Origin: Bacteroidota bacterium
Lineage (GTDB): Bacteria > Bacteroidota > Bacteroidia > Cytophagales > Cyclobacteriaceae
DNA length: 64,000 nucleotides
Assembly (NCBI GenBank): GCA_023417065.1
Contig: JAEZGH010000120.1
Coordinates: 1 to 64,000 of the forward strand
Reading direction: 5' to 3'
A program made the position numbers and the translations under genes. Below the pieces are notes generated by a model, which was not told the DNA's origin, made no database searches, and saw only the letters and a program-made list of their open reading frames with translations. Within the stretch, counting starts at the first letter, position 1; each line of letters starts with the position of its first letter. Of the stretch, positions 52,480-61,472 are shown piece by piece.

Positions 52480-55371
52480 ATGAAATCATTTCTTCAGGAA
52501 GTTGCTGCAGCAATATATCAAACACACAGGAATTCCCTGGAAAACGTTACCCTTATTTTTCCGAACCGGCGTGCCGCGTTGTATTTCCGAAAGCATCTCG
52601 CTGGATTGCTCGACAAACCCGCGTTTTCTCCCGGACTGCTAACTATTGAAGATTTCATTGGTACTTTTTCCAAACTTCGTGTTCCCGAAAAGCTTCAGCT
52701 GATCTACAAGCTTTACAAAGTTTATCAGCAAGTAGTACCTGAATCGGCCGGCGAAACCTTCGATCAGTTCTATTTCTGGGGTGAGATGTTACTCAAGGAT
52801 TTCGATGAGATCGACAAGTATATGGTCGATGCATCGCTGATGTTTCGAGACCTCAGTAAGCAAAAAGAACTGGATACTGAATTTGATTTTCTGACTGACG
52901 AACAGCGTGAGTTTCTGCGAAGCTTCTGGTCGCACTTCGATGAAAAGACGTCTATTAATAAAAAGCGCTTTCTGGAGACATGGCAATCTCTTCCGACGGT
53001 ATATCAAACATTTACAGATACACTGGCCACTGAAGGGCTCGCTTACGAGGGGATGCTGCATCGTATCGTTTCATCAAACATTAAGGATCTCTCAGGCAAT
53101 TCAGTTTATGACCGGCAGCAACGTCTGATATTTGCAGGGTTCAACGCCCTGACAAAGGCCGAAGAAGGCATCCTTACCTATTTCGTGGAGCACAGGGATG
53201 CCGTAGTGTACTGGGACGTCGACAATTATTACTTTCACAATCAGGTGCAGGAAGCGGGGAAATTCTTCCGTGAGTACAGTGATCATCGCGTTCTTGGAAA
53301 AACATTTCCATCGGACATCCCTTCAAATTTCATCCGGCTCAAACAAGCTTCGCTTTACGCAGCGGCGCAGCCGGTGGGGCAGGCTAAAGCAATGGCTCAG
53401 ATACTTGCTGAGAAGTTGCAGTCAGGTTATGTTCCGGAAGAAACGCTTGTCGTACTACCGGATGAGAAATTGCTCACGGCAGTGTTGCACGGCATAGCTG
53501 GCAAGGTGGAGAAGCTTAACGTCACAATGGGATTTCCGCTCGCCAGCACGCCTACACACAACTTGATTGAATTGCTTATAGAGTTGCAGCAACACCGAAG
53601 GGATGATTTTTTCAGTCATCATCAGGTGCTGGGACTGCTCGGGCATCCATATGTTGTGGCCGCGGATCCGGCTGTCTCGCAGACCAAGCGCAAGAAGATT
53701 CTGCAGGACAACTGGGTCCATGTGCCTCAGAGCTTTCTTGCAACGCATATTGAGTTGCACCGAAAGATATTTATTGCGCCACAAGTAAGCGAAGGACGAA
53801 CGTATGCATACGCAGTCACGGCATATCTCAAATCGGTTGTCGTGGAGATTGGGGCGCTGAACGGATTATCAGATATCGATCGGGAATACTGTTTTCACTT
53901 TCTCCAGATACTTAACCGTATGGAGGAAGTTTTCTCGGATGCGCCCATAGCCGGAGATGAAACCAGGTCTGCGCGGGCCGTGGAACGTGCGGAGCTAAAA
54001 TCTTTCCTTCGGCTGTTTCGCCAGATATCGAGATCGGAAAAAATTCCTTTTTCCGGCGAGCCCTTGCGAGGCCTGCAAGTTATGGGTGTTCTTGAAACGC
54101 GGAATCTCGACTTCAAGAATGTATTTATTCTGAGCTTGAACGAAGGCTCTTTCCCTTCCTTCAGCAGTGGCGGCTCATATGTACCGTACAATATCCGCCA
54201 GGCGTACGGTATGCCTACCGTCGAGAATCAGGATGCCATGTATGCCTACCTTTTCTATCGCGTCCTGCAGCGGGCAGAAAACGTTCATTTGTTCTATAAC
54301 TCGGAGACAGATGATCTCGGACAGGGAGAGATGAGCAGGTATCTGCAGCAACTTGTTTATGAATCCGGGATCACATTTGACAAGCATGTTCTTCACAACG
54401 ATCTTCAACCCCTTTCTCCGGGACCATTGTCTGTTGCGAAGGATGATCGGGTATTCAATGCATTAGCCCAATACTGTCTCGGCGCCCAGGATCTGAAGCC
54501 GCTTACGCCGACCGCGTTGAACGACTATCTGGAGTGCAGGTTGAAATTCTATTTCAAGTACGTGGCCAAAATCCGTGAGCCCCGGGAAGTAGAAGAGGAT
54601 CTCGATGCCCGTGTGCTGGGAAACTTCCTGCATATGGTAATGGAATATTTCTACCAGGAGATCCTTGACGCCAAAGGTGTTCCCACAATTGAGGCGGCGG
54701 ATTTTATTGACTATGAAAAGAGGATCGCGAAACTGATTGATCGAGCTTTCGTAAAGAACTACGGGCTGGATCCGGATCGTCCTGTAACGTACGAGGGGCA
54801 ACGACTGGTGGTGCGCGAGATTATCAAGCGCTTCGTGGACCGAATTATCGAAATAGACAAGAGCTATGTTCCGTTTTCGATTGAGGCCATCGAACGAAAG
54901 GATATTTCCCTTCATGTTAACGTGGATAAAGCCGTCGTGGTACTGGGAGGTACGATCGATCGCGCCGACAGAAAATCGGATGTGATCAGGGTGATTGACT
55001 ACAAGACCGGGAAGGATGATATGTCGTTTGCGGATGTGCCTTCATTGTTCCTCAGGGAAAAGAAACGAAACAAAGCTGCCTTTCAGACTTTTATGTATAC
55101 GCTTCTTTTTGAACAAACACTTCAGGGAAGTGAACGTGTGAGGCTGGTTCCCGGATTGTTCAATCGCATCAATATATTCAACGACGATTTCCGGTTTGGC
55201 CTCATTCAGGGGAAGTCGTATCTGGAAGATGCTTCACCATTGTTACCGGAGTTCCGGGAACGTATCGCGGGGCTGGTCACCGAGATTTTTGACCCCACTC
55301 TGGAATTCGATCAGACGCCGGATACAGATGCGTGCAAAATTTGTTCGTACAGCCATATTTGCTATCGGTAG
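52480..55371 (+). CDS. AddB-like PD-(D/E)XK nuclease
   Basis: DNA recombination-repair nuclease of 963 residues. It resembles AddB (inactivated helicase plus nuclease): TLIFPNRRAALYFRKHL near the start, LNEGSFPSF near the middle, and the nuclease motif GTIDRADRK...VIDYKTGKDD at about 826-848. Iron-sulfur ligands are suggested by the cysteine in YLECRLKFYFKY and three cysteines in CKICSYSHIC at the end. The ATG at 52480 is used; the TTG 12 bases upstream is discarded. The AddA/RecB-like helicase partner is not in this window. Confidence 0.9.
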   Translation: MKSFLQEVAAAIYQTHRNSLENVTLIFPNRRAALYFRKHLAGLLDKPAFSPGLLTIEDFIGTFSKLRVPEKLQLIYKLYKVYQQVVPESAGETFDQFYFWGEMLLKDFDEIDKYMVDASLMFRDLSKQKELDTEFDFLTDEQREFLRSFWSHFDEKTSINKKRFLETWQSLPTVYQTFTDTLATEGLAYEGMLHRIVSSNIKDLSGNSVYDRQQRLIFAGFNALTKAEEGILTYFVEHRDAVVYWDVDNYYFHNQVQEAGKFFREYSDHRVLGKTFPSDIPSNFIRLKQASLYAAAQPVGQAKAMAQILAEKLQSGYVPEETLVVLPDEKLLTAVLHGIAGKVEKLNVTMGFPLASTPTHNLIELLIELQQHRRDDFFSHHQVLGLLGHPYVVAADPAVSQTKRKKILQDNWVHVPQSFLATHIELHRKIFIAPQVSEGRTYAYAVTAYLKSVVVEIGALNGLSDIDREYCFHFLQILNRMEEVFSDAPIAGDETRSARAVERAELKSFLRLFRQISRSEKIPFSGEPLRGLQVMGVLETRNLDFKNVFILSLNEGSFPSFSSGGSYVPYNIRQAYGMPTVENQDAMYAYLFYRVLQRAENVHLFYNSETDDLGQGEMSRYLQQLVYESGITFDKHVLHNDLQPLSPGPLSVAKDDRVFNALAQYCLGAQDLKPLTPTALNDYLECRLKFYFKYVAKIREPREVEEDLDARVLGNFLHMVMEYFYQEILDAKGVPTIEAADFIDYEKRIAKLIDRAFVKNYGLDPDRPVTYEGQRLVVREIIKRFVDRIIEIDKSYVPFSIEAIERKDISLHVNVDKAVVVLGGTIDRADRKSDVIRVIDYKTGKDDMSFADVPSLFLREKKRNKAAFQTFMYTLLFEQTLQGSERVRLVPGLFNRINIFNDDFRFGLIQGKSYLEDASPLLPEFRERIAGLVTEIFDPTLEFDQTPDTDACKICSYSHICYR

Positions 55372-55416
55372 ACGAATAGCGACAGCATTTTTAAGGGAGA
55401 AGTAAACGTTTAACGT

Positions 55417-56205
55417 ATGTCACTACCATTGCATAAAATAAAATCAATAATAAGTTCAGGAGCCATTTTCAGAATCCTTGCAACGATGTGCTTTATAGGG
55501 CTGGCCACGGCGGCTGTTGCTCAGTTCAATGATACGACCAATTATTTCGTCCGGTATAACGGCACGGGTACGATCAATCGCACGAATGATCAGCGATCCC
55601 ACGTACTTAACAACGCACTGCGTTTCAGCCTGTATAAGAAGAACATTTCACTTAATTCCAATACGGCATGGATTTATGGAAAGCAGCAGGACAGACTTAC
55701 CAACAACGACATTACGTCTACGCTGGATTTTGATATTTACAAATCAAAACGTTCCATTTATTACTGGGGGCTGCTGAATTTTGAAAAGAGTTATTCTCTT
55801 GCCATTGATCACCGGTTCCAGGGAGGTCTGGGGATTGGATATTATTTCATTGACCGCGACAATTTTGTGCTTCAGGTGAGCGATGGAATCCTTTTCGAGA
55901 GTTCGCAGGTGGAACCGCGGGATGAGGCGCCACCTGTGACGAGCGATGACCAGATACTGCGGAACTCATTTCGACTGAAGTTCCGATATGTATTTCGCGA
56001 TAATGTCAAGATCGACCACATTGATTACCTGCAGCATTCACTTGAAGACAGGAGTGACTACATATTAAGGTCGAGCACTATAATCGCGGTGAAGTTATAT
56101 AAGTGGATCAGTTTGTCGCTCACGGTTGACTACAACAAGATAAGTGTCACTGAAAGAGAAAACTTGTTGTTGAACTACGGAATTACTCTCGAGAAGTATT
56201 TTTAA
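55417..56205 (+). CDS. DUF481 family outer-membrane protein
   Basis: Exported protein of 262 residues. A hydrophobic signal segment ends near residue 39 (ATMCFIGLATAAVAQ). The remainder is beta-barrel-like with alternating polar/apolar strands, and matches DUF481 in layout (FRYVFRDNVKIDHIDYLQ, then TVDYNK near the end). Function unknown; members are outer-membrane proteins. It is 45 bp after the AddB-like gene and closes with a terminator. Confidence 0.85.
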   Translation: MSLPLHKIKSIISSGAIFRILATMCFIGLATAAVAQFNDTTNYFVRYNGTGTINRTNDQRSHVLNNALRFSLYKKNISLNSNTAWIYGKQQDRLTNNDITSTLDFDIYKSKRSIYYWGLLNFEKSYSLAIDHRFQGGLGIGYYFIDRDNFVLQVSDGILFESSQVEPRDEAPPVTSDDQILRNSFRLKFRYVFRDNVKIDHIDYLQHSLEDRSDYILRSSTIIAVKLYKWISLSLTVDYNKISVTERENLLLNYGITLEKYF

Positions 56206-56207
56206 CA

Positions 56208-56238
56208 GGAAGGTCCGGCCTAAACCGGACCTTCTTTT
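56208..56238 (+). terminator. Intrinsic terminator
   Basis: Perfect 9-bp stem AAGGTCCGG / CCGGACCTT (56210-56218 and 56225-56233) with a 6-nt loop and a T run; it ends the DUF481 gene and faces the end of the convergent Usp gene. Confidence 0.85.
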
Positions 56239-56255
56239 TGCCAATTATTAGAAAT

Positions 56256-56999
56256 TCAAACGAGACTCAATACGGGTATATCGACGTTGTTGACAATTTC
56301 TTCAATCAACTTGCCGTTGGAGCTCAGGTTATTTTGTCCGTGGTCACGGAGCAGTACGCTCAGGACGTCGATATCTTGTCTGTGAACATAATCCTGCAGT
56401 GCGGCTACGAGGTCATCGCTTTTCATTGATGCATATTCGTGATCGATAAGCTGCAGGTAATACTCCAGCGATGCTTCGGCATTGTCGGGGGGAGTATATT
56501 CGTCTTTGTTGATGTGAATGATATGCACCTTCGCATCGAAACGTTTCGAAAGGTCAGCAAGTGGTTCGAACGCTGCGGAGGACTTCACGGCGTTGAAGTC
56601 ATTCGCATAAACAATATTCCTGATCTTGCCTTTGCGGCTTGTCTCGGGAATAATGAGCACCGGGCAATCGGTGAGTTTCATCAGCGCCTTGGTTAGCAGG
56701 TTTCCGCTGGTTCCGATAATTACCAGCGATGGTCTGTAGAAGTGGATGGCGCGTTGCAGTTCTTCCAGAAGGTTGCCCCGGATGATGCTGAAACGGTAGG
56801 CGAGAGGGTAGCCCTTCAACGTCTTCTCTTCAAATTCTCCAAACGCCTTCTGAATGTCTTCGTCCGATACTTTGTTGTCGACGGGAACGACATTCACGAG
56901 TTGAAGTTCGACTGGTTGTTCATTGAACACATTTTCCACATACCGCAGTGCACGCACAGAGGCTTCCTGGAAATCGATGGGGACTAGGATGGTTTTCAT
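56256..56999 (-). CDS. Universal stress protein, degenerate two-domain
   Basis: UspA-type protein of 247 residues beginning MKTILVPIDFQEAS. Two fold halves can be seen, but neither keeps the full G-2x-G-9x-GS site (first: IIGTSGNLLTKALMKLTDCP, without the second glycine pair; second: SVLLRDHGQNNLSSNGK). ATP binding is thus uncertain. It lies 99 bp downstream of DUF2490 on the same strand, at the end of the SLC13-kinase group. Confidence 0.88.
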   Translation of the reverse strand: MKTILVPIDFQEASVRALRYVENVFNEQPVELQLVNVVPVDNKVSDEDIQKAFGEFEEKTLKGYPLAYRFSIIRGNLLEELQRAIHFYRPSLVIIGTSGNLLTKALMKLTDCPVLIIPETSRKGKIRNIVYANDFNAVKSSAAFEPLADLSKRFDAKVHIIHINKDEYTPPDNAEASLEYYLQLIDHEYASMKSDDLVAALQDYVHRQDIDVLSVLLRDHGQNNLSSNGKLIEEIVNNVDIPVLSLV

Positions 57000-57098
57000 A
57001 ATTACGGGCGTTTAGATATCACTAAGATCGGTGTTGTCTGAAATTAATTGCTAATGGCGGTCATGTCTGCCCATGATTGTTGTCATAAAATCACTTCC

Positions 57099-57860
57099 TT
57101 ATCGATGTTCGTGCTCATTTTTTCCATTGCGATCCTTCCTGAAGTCAAACTTCTGTGTTATCCACAGCACGAGTGTGTGGTTCAACGTATATCGCTCGGG
57201 TGCATTCTGAACGAACCTGTTCATGAAGCCAAGCTGATACTGGGTAGCCGGTGTCTGAATGCCAATAGCCAGTGATATGCGGTTTTGATCGAATGTATTG
57301 TAGGTGACTTCTTTCCCGAAGTTGAGCAGCACCTCATTGGATGCCGAAACATAAGGTCGTATTGATTTTCCTGCCTCATTACCAAGAATTTTCTTTACGG
57401 ACACCAGAAACCTGACGCGGTGATTGAAAGTATAGCCGTCGGTGATTTCTCCGTTGGCTACCTTTTCGCGGAAGCGCGCGTCGTAACGTATGCGCTGGGT
57501 AAGTGACAATGATTTATTTACCGGAATGTTGAATTGGAGCTGGCCCCAGGGGCGATGTTCGGATCGTGTCAGCGATGTATTTCCGGATCCCGGAGGAAGC
57601 CAGAGATACGCATATCCTCCTGTTAGTGTGGTGTTGTGGAAGTGTCGTGTCAGGCCGGTCCGGGCAACTGCGAAGCCTTCCGGTACAAGGTGAAAATCAT
57701 TCCAAAGCGAATATCTATCGGTGATCATTGAAGACGTCATGTAACCAATCCAGATCTGATTGTTTGACTGAACGGTTTTTGTCTGCGCAAAGAGCATTAC
57801 CGGAATGGAAAGAAATACCATTAAGCCTATCATGCTTCCTTTGAGATCGCGCGGTTTCAT
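57099..57860 (-). CDS. DUF2490 family outer-membrane protein
   Basis: Exported protein of 253 residues with a signal peptide (about 1-26, ending FAQ). Predominantly amphipathic beta-strands and the NQIWIGYMTSSMITDRYSLW start resemble DUF2490 outer-membrane barrels (YQLGFMNRFVQ near the end). Function unknown. It begins 2 bp after the response regulator stop on the minus strand, so it belongs to the same operon. Confidence 0.85.
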   Translation of the reverse strand: MKPRDLKGSMIGLMVFLSIPVMLFAQTKTVQSNNQIWIGYMTSSMITDRYSLWNDFHLVPEGFAVARTGLTRHFHNTTLTGGYAYLWLPPGSGNTSLTRSEHRPWGQLQFNIPVNKSLSLTQRIRYDARFREKVANGEITDGYTFNHRVRFLVSVKKILGNEAGKSIRPYVSASNEVLLNFGKEVTYNTFDQNRISLAIGIQTPATQYQLGFMNRFVQNAPERYTLNHTLVLWITQKFDFRKDRNGKNEHEHR

Positions 57861-57862
57861 AA

Positions 57863-58345
57863 TCAGGTGGTTTTTCTGAGTTTTTCGAAGAGGATAGTTT
57901 TATCAAGAAAGTTCAGGTAAGGCTGGTAATCGATTCCTTTTTCAAGGATGAATTGAGTAAGCAGGTTCTGAACCGATTGAAGCAGCTCCTGTTTTTTCCA
58001 TGGCTTGCTGATGTACTTGTCGATGGAGGCCTTGTTAATAGCTTCAATCGTGTCGTGGTGCGTTGCCAGTCCGGTTAGAAGCATTTTACGGGTGCCTGCA
58101 AATCTCGGGTCGTTATGTATTTCGATCAGAAATTCTACGCCGGTCTGGTTTGGCATCACCTGGTCAGAGATAATCAATCCAACATAGTCGCCGTTGCGGT
58201 CGATTTCGCTGATGACGTCCCTGGCTTCCGAGGTTGATTCACATTCTTCTACCATGAAGGTACCTTCAAGCGCGATCAGGTCTTTGCCTATGGCCTGCAG
58301 TACTTCGCGCTGGTCTTCTATGACGATAATGTTGATCTTTTCCAT
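57863..58345 (-). CDS. Single-domain response regulator with C-terminal extension
   Basis: Receiver protein of 160 residues. The acidic pocket E10-D11, phosphoryl acceptor D61 (LIISDQVMP), T91 (LLTG) and K114 (YISKPW) are all present. Residues 125-160 form a helical tail (QNLLTQFILEKGIDYQPYL) with no DNA-binding or enzyme domain. It lies 4 bp after the histidine kinase gene. Output must come from protein contact, or by the kinase itself. Confidence 0.93.
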   Translation of the reverse strand: MEKINIIVIEDQREVLQAIGKDLIALEGTFMVEECESTSEARDVISEIDRNGDYVGLIISDQVMPNQTGVEFLIEIHNDPRFAGTRKMLLTGLATHHDTIEAINKASIDKYISKPWKKQELLQSVQNLLTQFILEKGIDYQPYLNFLDKTILFEKLRKTT

Positions 58346-58349
58346 ATGA

Positions 58350-59687
58350 TCACTGTTTAGGAAGTTTTACGATAAAGCGGGTATCTCCCGGGGTGCTCTG
58401 CACGGCGATCGATCCCTTGTAGTGGTTAACAATTCTCTTTACGATTGATAGTCCAAGTCCTAGTCCGAACGACAGACCTGAGACCTTTGTCGTGAAATTG
58501 GGCTGGAAGATTTTTTTAAGCAGGTCTTCGGGGATACCGGGGCCGTTGTCGGCGACGACAACTTCATAGCCGTTGTCAATGTCGCGTATTGCAAGCGTGA
58601 GCGTAGCGTTTTCCGTTTGTGCTAGCTGCATGCTTTCACAGGCGTTCTTGATCAGGTTGACCCAAAGTTGGACGAGGTCGCCCGGATTTGCGACAATGTT
58701 TCCTTCGCTTTCGCGCTGGATGGATAACGTTACGTCTTTCACCAGCGTCCGTGTCAAGGCAAGGGCTTTGTTGATAGTCTCGAAAATGGAGGTTGGCGAC
58801 GTCTGACCGGTACTGCTGAGTCCCAGGATGCGCACGGATTGAACGACATGTGCGGCATGCGACGCTGCGACCTGCATATCATGTAATACAATTCCTGCTT
58901 CTGTGATCAGGCTGATGGCATTGAGTTCCCGTCGGTTCTCTTTCAGGAGCTCGCGAATTTCTTCCTCCGACAGTGTTGTCTTTGCGAGCTGTTTGGCCAG
59001 GGGAGCCTCAATGTTAAATTGTTTCTCAAACTTTCTCCTCCGTTCCCTCAAGGAAGCTGTACTGAGTGACTGCCCCTGTTCGACCATCTTCAGGAAGAGT
59101 GATTTCAGGTTTTTGTTTCTCAGAAAATCTGTAACAGCACCGGTAAGCCATTCTGTATTTTTGTCGAGGACTCCTATGGCATTGTTGAGTTCGTGCGCCA
59201 GCCCTGCAGCGAGCTGACCAAGTGTTGCCATCTTTTCTTTTTCATACAAGGTCTTGATCGCGGCCTGGCGTTGACGGGTAAGTCGTTGCGCGAGGAGCTG
59301 CCGCAGGTAAAGTTCATGTACGATGACTGGGAGGAAATCAGTTGCGAACACACCTTCACGACTTGCCTTTGCGGATTGGTCGATAAACGCTACGCGTGCC
59401 GGCTCTTCAGCGACAATTGTAAGATAGGTGATGTGCTCATCGCTGAAAAAACTGTAGACACCGACAAACATATTGGCGCGACTTCGGAACACCTCGAATG
59501 GTTCGTTGTTCTGATCATTAAGATAGCCTGTAAGTGACCCTTCGAGGATAAGGAAAAGGCGGTCGTTGAAATGCCCTTCTGAGAGGAGTGTATCCCCAGG
59601 GTTCAGCTGAACCTGTTTCGTTGGATCCGAAAAATAGATCTCACGCAATCTCTCAACGTCCTTGCTCGTTTCAAATGTATCGCTCAT
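58350..59687 (-). CDS. Cytosolic sensor histidine kinase with cyclic-nucleotide-binding domain
   Basis: Kinase of 445 residues without a signal peptide or membrane helix. Residues about 8-125 are a cNMP/CRP-type beta-barrel (LILEGSLTGYLND). The dimerisation region has the phospho-acceptor H165 in LAAGLAHELNNAIGVLD. Residues about 330-445 are HATPase_c with N-box LWVNLIKNACESM, ADNGPGIP and GLGLGLSIVKRIV. It overlaps the SLC13 gene by 4 bp. Whether the barrel still binds cAMP or c-di-nucleotides is uncertain: the usual RT(A/S)A phosphate loop is not seen. Confidence 0.93.
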   Translation of the reverse strand: MSDTFETSKDVERLREIYFSDPTKQVQLNPGDTLLSEGHFNDRLFLILEGSLTGYLNDQNNEPFEVFRSRANMFVGVYSFFSDEHITYLTIVAEEPARVAFIDQSAKASREGVFATDFLPVIVHELYLRQLLAQRLTRQRQAAIKTLYEKEKMATLGQLAAGLAHELNNAIGVLDKNTEWLTGAVTDFLRNKNLKSLFLKMVEQGQSLSTASLRERRRKFEKQFNIEAPLAKQLAKTTLSEEEIRELLKENRRELNAISLITEAGIVLHDMQVAASHAAHVVQSVRILGLSSTGQTSPTSIFETINKALALTRTLVKDVTLSIQRESEGNIVANPGDLVQLWVNLIKNACESMQLAQTENATLTLAIRDIDNGYEVVVADNGPGIPEDLLKKIFQPNFTTKVSGLSFGLGLGLSIVKRIVNHYKGSIAVQSTPGDTRFIVKLPKQ

Positions 59688-61111
59688 GCGAAGAAGTTTA
59701 GAAAGTGAAGAACGATCATCAGTGCGAAGGTGAGGACAACGCCTATCACCCCAGTGGAGAACCCGACTTTCGCCAGGTCTTTAGTGTTAAACTCTCCAGT
59801 AGCATGTGCGAGTGCGTTTGGAGGACTGCTTATCGGAAGAGTCATACCCAGCGAGATTGCAAATGTCGCGCACAGGACAATTGCTTTGGTACCTCCGATA
59901 GCTTCGATACCCTGGATTGATGTGCCCAGGGCAGCGAGTAGGGGCAGCAACAAGTTGGCTGACGCCGTGTGTGACATGAAGTTTGCCATGAAGAACCCGG
60001 TCAGGGAAGCGAGTACGACCACGAGGTACGGATTGAGGGATTCAAATGGAATGCTGTTGATGAGCAGATTGGCGAGTCCTGTCTCTTCGATGGCGAGCCC
60101 CAGAGCGATGCCACCTGATACAAGCCAGAGAACTTCCCAACTGATCGTCTTCAAATCTTCTTTGTTAATAATTCCGGTGCTGAGGAATACGCCAACCGGG
60201 ATGAGGGCTACGGCGTAAGTATTCATTCCAAGAATGAAGTCCAGCAGCCAGAGGAGGATGGTTACTGCAAAGGTGGCGTAAACGATGATAGCTTTGGTGG
60301 ATTTGTTGAATGATCCTTCTATCGTCAGTTTTACTTTTTTTAATCCAGTGGGGAACATCAGAATAATCAGTGCCCATGCTATGACAATCGTGATTGCAAC
60401 AAACGGTACACCGAAGGCCATCCATTCGCCAAAGGTAATAGCGTCTCCGCCGTTCATGAATTTCAACGCGATGGCGTTTGGAGGAGTACCAATTGGGGTT
60501 CCGATACCGCCGAGGTTCGCGGCGATGGGCACGGCGATGACGAAGCCAGTCCTTCCTTTGTCGTTGGCGGGGAGTATCCGAAGTACAGGAATCAGAATGG
60601 CGAGCATCATCGCAGTAGTTGCGGTGTTGCTCATGAACATCGAGAAAACAGCGGTGAGGCACATGATACCAAGTAGCACCCACTTAGGTTCTTCACCGAA
60701 TTTGCCCAGCATGACACGGGCGATATTTTGATCGAGGCGATATTTGGTGGCTGCTGCTGCCAGGAAGAAGCCACCAAGAAAGAGCAGGATTACCGGCGAA
60801 GCAAAGGTTGCCATGATTTCGCGGTACGACAACAGCGTTCCGAAGGCTTCCCCTTCGCCACGGAGGTACACTAGCCCAGAGTCGGAGATCAGGATCAGTT
60901 CAAGAATGATGATGAGGATCGACGTTGCATAGATGGGAATTGGTTCAAATATCCAGAAGGCTGCCGCGAAGAAGAACAATGCGACGACCCGTTTCTGTAA
61001 TTCAGTAAGTCCGTCAATCGGAATAATACCTGCGGGGAGGAGCAGGATGGCCACCGGGATAAGAAGTAAAAGTATTATCCGGGAGGTTTGGGTTTTTACA
61101 AGCGTTTTCAC
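59684..61111 (-). CDS. SLC13/DASS family anion:sodium symporter
   Basis: Inner-membrane transporter of 475 residues with about 11-13 helices. The two SNT motifs of DASS proteins, MSNTATTAMM near 155 and MSHTASANLL near 383, and the loop GTPIGTPPNAIALK near 206 are conserved; they place the anion and sodium sites. Substrates are dicarboxylates, sulfate or phosphate-like anions. The start is GTG at 61111 (no ATG fits). It is the first gene of the five-gene minus-strand group and overlaps the kinase by 4 bp. Confidence 0.93.
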   Translation of the reverse strand: MKTLVKTQTSRIILLLLIPVAILLLPAGIIPIDGLTELQKRVVALFFFAAAFWIFEPIPIYATSILIIILELILISDSGLVYLRGEGEAFGTLLSYREIMATFASPVILLFLGGFFLAAAATKYRLDQNIARVMLGKFGEEPKWVLLGIMCLTAVFSMFMSNTATTAMMLAILIPVLRILPANDKGRTGFVIAVPIAANLGGIGTPIGTPPNAIALKFMNGGDAITFGEWMAFGVPFVAITIVIAWALIILMFPTGLKKVKLTIEGSFNKSTKAIIVYATFAVTILLWLLDFILGMNTYAVALIPVGVFLSTGIINKEDLKTISWEVLWLVSGGIALGLAIEETGLANLLINSIPFESLNPYLVVVLASLTGFFMANFMSHTASANLLLPLLAALGTSIQGIEAIGGTKAIVLCATFAISLGMTLPISSPPNALAHATGEFNTKDLAKVGFSTGVIGVVLTFALMIVLHFLNFFA

Positions 61112-61472
61112 AATGCAGTGATTAAGTCGATGTGACTCAAACTTATACTGCGATATTGAGTAGGGATGTGTTTATCATCATCAATCTGAATGAACTTTGT
61201 CATGTCGTCTCAACGGGATAATTTCATCAAACGATAGCATTGATAGTATTTCCCGGGAATAGAAGGTTGTTTGCGTTAGGACATTTTGGTGGTGAGGTAT
61301 CTGACGTCCTGGATTCGGTCGGAAAACACGTCTGGCGCAACCGATTGAGGCAAAATGTCGCTTTCTGTTTACTGATAATAATCGTGCAAAATTCTTAAGG
61401 GGGGTGACACATGTCATTTAATTCAGGTGCCCCTCCCTCTACCTTAGCATCACACTACAAAACAAACACACT
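61112..61472. other. Divergent promoter gap between SLC13 and pckG
   Basis: 361 bp without a credible gene; a 78-residue minus-strand frame has no family likeness. TGACA-N2-TGTCA at 61405-61416 is a small inverted repeat that could be an operator, and TACCTTAG about 31 bp before the pckG start is near the -7 consensus. Confidence 0.5.

Noticed and set aside
61181..61417. 78-residue minus-strand frame in the SLC13/pckG gap
   Set aside because: No family likeness, no hydrophobic or domain pattern, and it would overlap the likely promoter region of pckG.
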